This document shows positions 1 through 8,057 of a stretch of DNA of 48,746 nt, piece by piece; position 1 is the first letter of the stretch, and each line of letters begins with the position of its first letter. The notes under the pieces were generated by a model. It ran no database searches, was not told the origin of the DNA, and saw only the letters and a program-made list of their open reading frames with translations. Origin of the DNA: a bacterium (GTDB lineage Bacteria > Hydrothermota > UBA3073 > JACQXS01 > JAQTXJ01); the NCBI GenBank assembly GCA_028688815.1, contig JAQTXJ010000007.1, positions 1 through 48,746 on the forward strand. The letters are read 5' to 3'. The position numbers were made by a program, and so were the translations under genes.

Positions 1-877
1 TTACAATTGCTATCATACCTATTCCCATATTAAATACTTTAAACATCTCTTTGGTATCTACTTTGCCTTCCTTTTGTAAAAACTTAAATATAGGCGGAAT
101 TTCCCATTGAGAAGCATCTACCCGGACTCCTATCCCCTTAGGAAGAATTCGTGGAATATTTCCTTCAAAACCTCCGCCGGTTATATGAACCAACCCTTTG
201 ATTTTATCTAAAAACGGGAATAACAAATTCTGGTAAGGTTTATGAATTTTTAACAATTCTTCTCCCAAAGTACAACCAAATTCCCGTATTCTGGTATTCA
301 ATGACAATTTTTTCTCTTTTATTATTTTGCGAACCAGGGAATAACCGTTTGTATGTAAACCGTTGGATGAGAACCCAACTAGTTTGTCCCCGGGAATTAT
401 TTTTTTGCCATCTATGAATTTTCCTTTTTCAACGATTCCCGTGATAAACCCGGCAAGGTCATATTCTTTGTCGTTGTAAAACCCCGGCATCTCGGCAGTC
501 TCTCCACCGAGTAACGTCATTTTATTCTTTTTACAGGCGGATAACACACCTTTGATTATTTCTTTTTGTATGTCTATGGTTAATTTTCCCGTTCCTATGT
601 AATCCATAAAGTATAAAGGCTTTGCGCCTACGGTCAGGATATCGTCTATGCAATGATTAACAAGGTCTTCGCCTATCGTATTGTGAATACCAAGTTCAAA
701 AGCTATTTTTAGTTTTGTTCCGACGCCGTCTACCGAACTAACGATTAGTGGCTCCTTATAACCCTTAGGAATGGAAATTGTCCCTGCAAACCCACCTATG
801 GAGGGGTTTAATTTTTTAATATGATTTTTAAAGCTATCTGCGAGATTTATATCTACACCTGCATCTTTGTATTTCAT
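1..877 (-). CDS. purM: phosphoribosylformylglycinamidine cyclo-ligase (AIR synthase), 3' end truncated by window edge
   Basis: Reverse-strand translation MKYKDAGVDINLADSFKNHIKKL...SVDGVGTKLKIA...LLGGETAEMPG...FNMGIGMI matches PurM motifs; open through position 1. Confidence 0.95.
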   Translation of the reverse strand, partial: MKYKDAGVDINLADSFKNHIKKLNPSIGGFAGTISIPKGYKEPLIVSSVDGVGTKLKIAFELGIHNTIGEDLVNHCIDDILTVGAKPLYFMDYIGTGKLTIDIQKEIIKGVLSACKKNKMTLLGGETAEMPGFYNDKEYDLAGFITGIVEKGKFIDGKKIIPGDKLVGFSSNGLHTNGYSLVRKIIKEKKLSLNTRIREFGCTLGEELLKIHKPYQNLLFPFLDKIKGLVHITGGGFEGNIPRILPKGIGVRVDASQWEIPPIFKFLQKEGKVDTKEMFKVFNMGIGMIAIV

Positions 878-1422
878 GGTAAAAATAATCCTAATGCACT
901 TGGACAAATGATTTTTACTGGTTTTGAGTTATAATCTGCGGGACAAGTATAAGCCCCGATATCAATTTTATATTCGTTTAATGTTCCTGTTATAAACCCA
1001 TTTTCAGTGATTCTCCATGGTTCCGGCTTGACCTTGTCATTTATAGCCATAATAATGTAAACTCTACCACATTCCATATCGGCAATATCATCACCGGAAG
1101 GAGTCGGTTCACCTCTTAATGTTTTCCACTGGGTGTGGGAATGATAGTCTCCAATGAGGCTGAGAGGAAGACATTTAAGAATTTTGTTCATACGATCGGC
1201 AGCGTTTGATTTGGGCGCTACCCAGGAGTACCCCTTCATTGCAGTTTGATAAGGAATGGCATATTCAACTATGTATTTGTCTATTCCTATGTGACCAAGT
1301 AATAATCCCAAGGCTTCATGATGATAGACTTCAATACAAGAAAGAACCATAGAAAGCAGTGCCCTTTCTTGTATAAGAACACTATTTACAACAGGGTATT
1401 TAGTAGAGTTAGTATCAGGCAT
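874..1422 (-). CDS. JAMM/MPN-family metallopeptidase-like protein
   Basis: E in HHEALGLLLG and HSH...SGDD (JAMM motif); stop overlaps the purM start (ATGA). Confidence 0.8.
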   Translation of the reverse strand: MPDTNSTKYPVVNSVLIQERALLSMVLSCIEVYHHEALGLLLGHIGIDKYIVEYAIPYQTAMKGYSWVAPKSNAADRMNKILKCLPLSLIGDYHSHTQWKTLRGEPTPSGDDIADMECGRVYIIMAINDKVKPEPWRITENGFITGTLNEYKIDIGAYTCPADYNSKPVKIICPSALGLFLP

Positions 1423-1509
1423 AATTAAAGACTAAAGTTTATATATTAATTTTAAGAAGTGTCAAGAATTATGTAATTTTATCTTTGAGTAACAAAACTT
1501 AAAATTTAT

Positions 1510-1538
1510 TTGACAAGTAGACAAACAAATAATAGTAT
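1510..1538 (+). promoter_or_regulatory. sigma70-type promoter for pilB
   Basis: TTGACA (1510-1515), 17-bp spacer, TAGTAT (1533-1538). Confidence 0.7.
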
Positions 1539-1560
1539 ACCTTAATACTTATTCTAACTT

Positions 1561-3258
1561 ATGATAGATAATAAAAAGTTTATTGATATAGCCTTAGCTG
1601 CCAACATAATTACAAAAGAAACCTCAGAAAAAATCAACAAGCAACTTAGAATAGGTGATTCTCTTGAGGATGCCGTTATTAAACAAGGTATATTATCAGA
1701 AATTGAGTTTATTAAGTTTTTGAGCAAACAACTTAAAGTCTCTTTCATAAATCTCGCAGAAGTTGAATTATCTTCTACCGTTGTTCAGCTTATTCCTTAT
1801 GAGTTTGCGCGGAAAGCTATGGTTGTTGTTTTCAAAAAGGTAGGTAGGCTTATTGAAGTGGCAATGACTGACCCCACAGACCTGATACTGATCAATGATA
1901 TTAAATTTACTACCGGTTGTGACATAGAGCCTTATCTTGCAACCAGGAATCAAATTCAACAAGTAATAAATAGACACTACAAAGCAGCTGAATTCGACAA
2001 GTTAATGGAAGATATCCAACAGGAAGAATTACAAGTATTGAAAGAAGATGTTGACGAAGAAGCAATAAACCTTGCTCAGCTTCAGGCAACTATTCAGGAA
2101 ACTCCAGTAGTAAAATATGTTGATTCCCTTATTACAACTGCTATCCGTAAAGGAGTAAGCGATATTCACATAGAACCTTATGAGAAAATATTCAGAGTTA
2201 GGACAAGAGTGGATGGTATTTTATATGAAGAACCGTCTCCCCCATTCAAGTTAAAAAATGCCGTTATTTCACGTATTAAAGTTATGGCAACATTAGACAT
2301 TGCTGAACATAGAGTCCCGCAGGACGGCAGAATAAAAATGCGTCTTCAGGAAAGAGAGGTTGACCTCAGAGTCTCTACGTTACCTACTATTTATGGGGAA
2401 AAAGTAGTTATGAGGGTTCTCGATAAAACAGCTCTATGTGTAGATATGGAAAATCTTGGTTTTGAGAAAGAAGACTTAGAAAAATTTTCCCGTGCCATAA
2501 GTGCGCCATACGGACTTATATTGGTTACGGGGCCAACAGGTTCAGGAAAAACTACTACTCTTTATTCTGCGTTGTCCCGTTTAAATACAACAGATGTTAA
2601 TATAATGACGGCAGAAGACCCGGTAGAATATAACTTTGTAGGCATTAACCAGGTTCAAATGCATGAAAGTATAGGACTTACATTTGCAGCATCTTTAAGA
2701 AGTTTTCTTCGTCAGGACCCCGATATTATAATGGTCGGTGAAATCAGAGACACCGAAACTGCAGAAATAGCTATAAGAGCTGCATTAACAGGCCATTTAG
2801 TGTTATCCACTTTGCATACTAATGATGCCCCTTCTGCTATCTCAAGGTTGGTAGATATGGGTATGGAACCATTTTTAATAACTTCTTCCGTAGTTATAAT
2901 AATAGCTCAAAGACTTATGCGAAAAATATGTACAAAATGTAAAGAACCCGTTGAGATACCCGAGACTACTTATCAGGAAATGGGGATTCCCCCTGAGGAA
3001 TATAAAAACATTATTGCTTATCATGGAAAGGGTTGTCCGGAGTGTAATCAGGGGTATCGCGGGAGAGCAGGTATTTATGAAGTTATGCCTATGACCGGCA
3101 AATTGAAAGACCTGACGCTTGCAAGAAGACCCACAAGCGAACTAAACGAGGCAGCAATAAAAGAAGGAATGCTTTCACTTAGAGAAGAAGCTCTACTAAA
3201 ATTCAAAAAAGGAATAACAACACTTGAAGAAGTTATAAGGGTAACGGCAAGTGTTTAA
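1561..3258 (+). CDS. pilB: type IV pilus assembly ATPase PilB (GspE family)
   Basis: N-terminal MshEN-like domain, Walker A GPTGSGKTTTLYS, CxxC-type zinc site (CTKC...CPEC). Confidence 0.93.
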   Translation: MIDNKKFIDIALAANIITKETSEKINKQLRIGDSLEDAVIKQGILSEIEFIKFLSKQLKVSFINLAEVELSSTVVQLIPYEFARKAMVVVFKKVGRLIEVAMTDPTDLILINDIKFTTGCDIEPYLATRNQIQQVINRHYKAAEFDKLMEDIQQEELQVLKEDVDEEAINLAQLQATIQETPVVKYVDSLITTAIRKGVSDIHIEPYEKIFRVRTRVDGILYEEPSPPFKLKNAVISRIKVMATLDIAEHRVPQDGRIKMRLQEREVDLRVSTLPTIYGEKVVMRVLDKTALCVDMENLGFEKEDLEKFSRAISAPYGLILVTGPTGSGKTTTLYSALSRLNTTDVNIMTAEDPVEYNFVGINQVQMHESIGLTFAASLRSFLRQDPDIIMVGEIRDTETAEIAIRAALTGHLVLSTLHTNDAPSAISRLVDMGMEPFLITSSVVIIIAQRLMRKICTKCKEPVEIPETTYQEMGIPPEEYKNIIAYHGKGCPECNQGYRGRAGIYEVMPMTGKLKDLTLARRPTSELNEAAIKEGMLSLREEALLKFKKGITTLEEVIRVTASV

Positions 3259-3264
3259 AAGATT

Positions 3265-4329
3265 ATGATTAATGTCTTAGATTTATTAAAAGAAGCGGTA
3301 GAAAAAGGTGCTACGGATTTACATTTAACTGCCGGTATTCCGCCTGCTTTTCGTATAGACCAGAGACTTGTTCCTGCAGACTGCGAATCTTTGCTGCCGG
3401 ATGTGTGTAAAGACCTTATATATTCAATGCTTTCTACTGAGCAGAAAGAATTGCTTGAAAAAAATCTTGAGGTAGATTTTGCGTTTTCTCTTGAAAGTTT
3501 AGCCAGATTTAGAGGAAATGCCTTTTATGAAAGAGGAAATATATGTTGTGCCCTAAGAAGAATATCCATTGAAATCCCTAGCCTTAGAGAATTAGGATTG
3601 CCTTTAACGATAGATGGGTTGGTTCAAAAAAATCGTGGGCTTGTTCTTGTATCAGGACCTACAGGCTCAGGGAAATCCACAACTCTTGCTGCAATGATTG
3701 ACAAAATAAATATGGAAAAACCTTGTCATATCATTACAATAGAAGACCCAATTGAGTATATTCATCGACATAAAACTGCATTAATCCAACAGCGAGAAGT
3801 CGGTCACGACACACTCTCCTTTGCTAATGCATTGAAATATGCTCTCCGACAGGACCCAGATGTCATATTAGTGGGAGAAATGAGAGATTTGGAAACTATA
3901 TCGGCAGCGCTTACGGCTGCCGAAACTGGGCATCTTGTTTTTTCTACTTTACATACAGATTCTGCTACAGAGTCAATCAACAGGATTATAGACGTATTTC
4001 CTCCACACCAGCAACAGCAAGTAAGGTCTCAGATTTCTCTTACTTTGGAAGGAGTATTAGTTCAGAGATTATTACCCCGCGCTTCGGGAAAAGGGTTGGT
4101 TCTGGCACTTGAAATTATGACAACAACTCCTGCTATAAGGGCTATTATAAGGGATAATAGGGTTCATGAAATTTATGGAACGATGCAGACATCTCAGAAA
4201 TTCGGAATGCAGACAATGAATATGTCTCTTTATGCTTTAGTAAAGAGAGGACTTATATCATGGTCAACGGCACTTCTAATTTCTGCTCACCCTGAAGAAT
4301 TACAAAGAATGAAAGATAAAGGGGAATAA
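3265..4329 (+). CDS. pilT: twitching motility ATPase PilT
   Basis: GPTGSGKSTTLAAMID, HIITIEDPIEYIH, LRQDPDVILVGEMRDLETI. Confidence 0.93.
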   Translation: MINVLDLLKEAVEKGATDLHLTAGIPPAFRIDQRLVPADCESLLPDVCKDLIYSMLSTEQKELLEKNLEVDFAFSLESLARFRGNAFYERGNICCALRRISIEIPSLRELGLPLTIDGLVQKNRGLVLVSGPTGSGKSTTLAAMIDKINMEKPCHIITIEDPIEYIHRHKTALIQQREVGHDTLSFANALKYALRQDPDVILVGEMRDLETISAALTAAETGHLVFSTLHTDSATESINRIIDVFPPHQQQQVRSQISLTLEGVLVQRLLPRASGKGLVLALEIMTTTPAIRAIIRDNRVHEIYGTMQTSQKFGMQTMNMSLYALVKRGLISWSTALLISAHPEELQRMKDKGE

Positions 4330-4336
4330 AAACATA

Positions 4337-5398
4337 ATGGCATTTAAATTTAAAATACCCAAAAAAGTGGGTTCAAAAAATGTTATGATTTTTACTAGAC
4401 AGTTTGCGGTTATGGTTAAAGCAGGTGTTCCTATTGTCAGATGTCTTGAAATTCTTTCCGAACAGACTCCGAGTAAATTATTCAAGGAAATGATTAAAAC
4501 AATAACTCATGATGTAGAAAGTGGAAGTACTCTATCAGAAGCTATGGGAAAACACAGACCTCCTTTTGATTCCTTATATATATCAATGGTAAAAGCTGGT
4601 GAAGCCGGAGGTGTGCTTGATAAAACTCTTTTAAGAGTTGCCGACCATCTTGAAAAAAATGAATCTTTAAAAGGTAAGATAAAAGGTGCTTGCACTTACC
4701 CGGCAGTTATTTTTATAGTTGCAATCTCTGCAGCAGTTTTTATGTTGACCTGTATAATTCCAACCTTTGCACAATTATTTGCCGGTTCCGGAGCTGAATT
4801 GCCAGCCATAACAAGAGCAGTTATTGGATTATCCAATTTTCTCAAAAAATATTGGATTCTTATAATATTCGTGATTGTCGGTATTATAGTTGCAATTAAT
4901 CTTTATTCAAAAACCAAACAAGGGAAATATAAAATTGATGCTTTTATATTGAATATGTTTTTATTTGGTCCGCTTATTCTTAAAGCGGCCATAGCAAGAT
5001 TCTCAAGAACTTTATCTACACTTACGTCTTCAGGTGTCCCCGTTCTTGCGGGACTTGAAATAACTGCTACTACGGCGGGAAATATGGTCATTGAAAGAGC
5101 AGTTCTTAAAGCGAGACAGAGTATATCAGAAGGTAAAACTATTTATGAACCGCTCAGAGAAAGTAAGATTTTTCCTCCTCTCGTAACTGACCTTATAAGA
5201 GTTGGCGAAGAAAGTGGAAACATTGCCGAAATGTTGGAAAAAGTTGCCGATTTTTACGATGATGAAGTAGATACCGCAGTTGCTACACTTACCTCATTGA
5301 TAGAACCGGTTACGATAATTTTCCTTGGAGGCATAGTAGGCGTACTCCTTTTGGCTATGTATATGCCAATGTTCCAGCTTGCTTCGGTTGTAAAGTGA
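4337..5398 (+). CDS. pilC: type II secretion/type IV pilus inner membrane protein PilC (GspF family)
   Basis: T2SSF domain repeats and TM segments, e.g. TRQFAVMVKAGVPIVRCLEIL and IEPVTIIFLGGIVGVLLLAMYMPMF. Confidence 0.92.
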   Translation: MAFKFKIPKKVGSKNVMIFTRQFAVMVKAGVPIVRCLEILSEQTPSKLFKEMIKTITHDVESGSTLSEAMGKHRPPFDSLYISMVKAGEAGGVLDKTLLRVADHLEKNESLKGKIKGACTYPAVIFIVAISAAVFMLTCIIPTFAQLFAGSGAELPAITRAVIGLSNFLKKYWILIIFVIVGIIVAINLYSKTKQGKYKIDAFILNMFLFGPLILKAAIARFSRTLSTLTSSGVPVLAGLEITATTAGNMVIERAVLKARQSISEGKTIYEPLRESKIFPPLVTDLIRVGEESGNIAEMLEKVADFYDDEVDTAVATLTSLIEPVTIIFLGGIVGVLLLAMYMPMFQLASVVK

Positions 5399-6969
5399 AA
5401 ACCTCTTTTACGAATCAATTCAAATGGGTTGTCTTTTTCAGGCTTATTACCGTTTCAGTCATAGGCGGTCTGGCTATTTTTTTCCGTAAAAAAGCCCTTG
5501 ACTTCTCAGTTGGCCCACTCTGGATAATCATTGGGCTTTCTTATTTCCTGACATTCCTTCACTGGATATTCCTTAAAAAAGAAAAAATTGCCCCTTTTAT
5601 ACTTTGGAGCAGTGTAATTATGGACGTTTTCATAGTTACTGCAATGATTCACTACACGGGTGGTATAGAAAGTGGATTTACTTTCTTATATGCTATTCCT
5701 ATTATCGCCGCAAGTATGTTCTTTTTCTTAAAAGGCGGAACTGTCATTGCTACACTTTGTTCTGCTGCTTATGGAGGGTTACTCTTGATGGAATTCAACA
5801 GAGCGCTTAATAGTGTCCTGCTTTCATCTTTTGCACATGACCCCGATGCATTATACCTGGATTTCTATGTCAAAACCATATTCTTTTACCTTTTAGCCGC
5901 TACTTCAGGTTATCTTGGCGAGAGATTCAGACAGAAAAGTGAAGCCCTTGAACAGGTAAAGCTGGATACGGATACAATATTACATAGTATCTACTCGGGA
6001 CTCATAGCAATAGATTATGAGGGAAACTTACTCTATAAAAATAGCAAAATAGATAAAATACTCGGGTTTACTATAAAGAAGAACATAAAAGAAATAACTG
6101 AACTCAAAGACTGGAGTCAGAAAATATTAACAGGTGAAATATCCAGGGGATTTCAGGAAATTACCTTGAATTTCAGAATACTCGGTATAAATATATATCC
6201 CCTGCAAACTACGGGTGGACGTAAAAGAGGAATATTGCTTATTATTCAGGATATTACCGAAACCAAGCTGACGGAAGAATTAGCCACTATTGGTAGATTT
6301 TCGGCAAATCTTGCTCACGAAGTCCGAAACCCCATATCTGCAATATTAGGTCCTTGTGAGTTATTGAAAGAAGATAAACTTAACGAACAGGAAAAACAAA
6401 AATTGGTAACTATCATTTCAGAACAATCCCAGCGACTTAATGATATAGTAACAAACTTCCTTGCTTTTGCAAAACCTATCAATGTAACTTACAAACTATC
6501 TGAAATAGGCAGTTTAATCAAAGAAACAATCCGATTAATAGGTTTTTCCTCTATAGAACTCAAACAGAAAAAAGAAATATGGCTTACCATTGACCCGGAA
6601 CAAATGAAAATCGTATTTTCAAACCTTATTCTTAACGCTATTGACGCAATTAATGCAAATGACAAACCTGCAAAAAAAATTGAAATAGAAGTTCTCTCAA
6701 GCGGAGATGCTTATTCTTTATTCGGGGAACAAAAAGTTGTCTCTGCAAAAGAAACGGTCATAAATTTCAGGGACAATGGAATAGGTCTCCCTGATGACCA
6801 GTTAAAAAGAATCTTTACTCCTTTTTATACGACAAAACCCGCAGGTGTAGGACTTGGGTTGTCAATAGTCTCAAGAATAATAGAAAATCACAAAGGGAAA
6901 ATAGAACTCAAAAGCAAACTAAACGAAGGTACCATTTTCTCTCTTACTCTCCCCCTCCCCTCCGCGTAA
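5395..6969 (+). CDS. membrane sensor histidine kinase (PilS/NtrB-like, PAS + HisKA + HATPase_c)
   Basis: GTG start overlapping pilC stop (GTGA); N-terminal TM helices; LAHEVRNPISAI H-box; DNGIGLPDDQ and GVGLGLSIVSRI N/G boxes. Confidence 0.88.
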   Translation: MKTSFTNQFKWVVFFRLITVSVIGGLAIFFRKKALDFSVGPLWIIIGLSYFLTFLHWIFLKKEKIAPFILWSSVIMDVFIVTAMIHYTGGIESGFTFLYAIPIIAASMFFFLKGGTVIATLCSAAYGGLLLMEFNRALNSVLLSSFAHDPDALYLDFYVKTIFFYLLAATSGYLGERFRQKSEALEQVKLDTDTILHSIYSGLIAIDYEGNLLYKNSKIDKILGFTIKKNIKEITELKDWSQKILTGEISRGFQEITLNFRILGINIYPLQTTGGRKRGILLIIQDITETKLTEELATIGRFSANLAHEVRNPISAILGPCELLKEDKLNEQEKQKLVTIISEQSQRLNDIVTNFLAFAKPINVTYKLSEIGSLIKETIRLIGFSSIELKQKKEIWLTIDPEQMKIVFSNLILNAIDAINANDKPAKKIEIEVLSSGDAYSLFGEQKVVSAKETVINFRDNGIGLPDDQLKRIFTPFYTTKPAGVGLGLSIVSRIIENHKGKIELKSKLNEGTIFSLTLPLPSA

Positions 6970-7011
6970 TCTTATTCCCTTCCCTACTTACCTTACTCAA
7001 CTTACTTAACC

Positions 7012-7659
7012 CTACTTAACTTCCTTCCATCCGTATGTCGCCTTAAACTCAGGTGTTGCCTGTATGACAAGAGCATTCATTAACTCCCCATAAGCCTTAT
7101 CCGGGTCTTTTGCGTCAAACCCAAATTCCTTTCCCCCGAATACGCTTACCTCCCCAACCTTACTCACTGCGCTTACCGACTTGCTCCATATAGACGCTCC
7201 CGACGCGCTTTCCACCATTTCACAAGCCAATGTCGCCATTACTTTCGCCGATACGTTTGCAAAACTCCCACCCGTGAAAAGTGATACGTCCGGTTGCACA
7301 TCGGATACGACTAAATTACCTTTTATTATGGTTTTTACGTTGTATTTTTCGCCTATAGCCTTTAACGCTTCCGGACCAAGTTTGTCTTGCCCTACTGCTT
7401 TCAAAACGTCTTTCTCGGTTCCTAACTCTATAATTCTGACCATCCCTTGGTCGCGTCTGATATCTTGCATAAATCTTTTCGTTGTGTACGAACCAAGATT
7501 CCCTTTATTGACGTTCTTGAATTCAATAATTCCAACTATTTCGCATTGCTTTAAGTCAATGGTTGGTGGATACGTTACCCTCTGTCTTTGTGGAAAGGAA
7601 ATGCACGACATCGTCAAAACCATTAAAAAAACCGAACCAATAGTTAATATTTTTTTCAT
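7012..7659 (-). CDS. CsgG/LpoB-like putative lipoprotein
   Basis: Start chosen at MKKILTIGSVFLMVLTMSC (lipobox-like) preceded by GGGGGAGA; ORF-track start at 7884 is upstream of the likely start. Confidence 0.65.
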   Translation of the reverse strand: MKKILTIGSVFLMVLTMSCISFPQRQRVTYPPTIDLKQCEIVGIIEFKNVNKGNLGSYTTKRFMQDIRRDQGMVRIIELGTEKDVLKAVGQDKLGPEALKAIGEKYNVKTIIKGNLVVSDVQPDVSLFTGGSFANVSAKVMATLACEMVESASGASIWSKSVSAVSKVGEVSVFGGKEFGFDAKDPDKAYGELMNALVIQATPEFKATYGWKEVK

Positions 7660-7755
7660 CTCTCCCCCTTTATTAAGTGCTAACTTAAACCTATTCTCCT
7701 CCCCTGTCAAGTATTCTGTATAATAATTTTTCCCCCTCCCTTCTCTCCGTTTGTC

Positions 7756-7800
7756 ATTCCCGCGAAAGTCCTTAGACCCAGCCTTGGCGGTGGCGGGAAT
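7756..7800. repeat. ATTCCCGC...GCGGGAAT dispersed hairpin repeat
   Basis: 8-bp perfect arms 7756-7763/7793-7800; related copy at 18265-18315. Confidence 0.75.
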
Positions 7801-8057
7801 CCATCTTATCTGTTTTTTTACTCTCCCCTCTTTCTGTTTTCTGTTCACTCCACAATCCTTTCTTTTTATTTCTGTTAATTCCAAAATCTACATTTTCTTC
7901 TTTCAGTTTCTTTTCATTCCCCAATCCAATTCTTCTCTGTTCTTTGTTTTTTCAATTCCAAAATCCAAAATCCGCAATCTAAAATCTCTCCTCCTCTTTT
8001 TTCTTGACAACCCCTATAAATAGCAAATTATATTATAATAAAATAAAGCCGAATCCT

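Noticed and set aside
7181-8023. ORFs 7181-7723 (+) and 7751-8023 (+)
   Set aside because: The first is antisense to the lipoprotein gene; the second is pyrimidine-rich low-complexity phrase DNA giving Phe/Leu/Ser-rich translation without domain signal.
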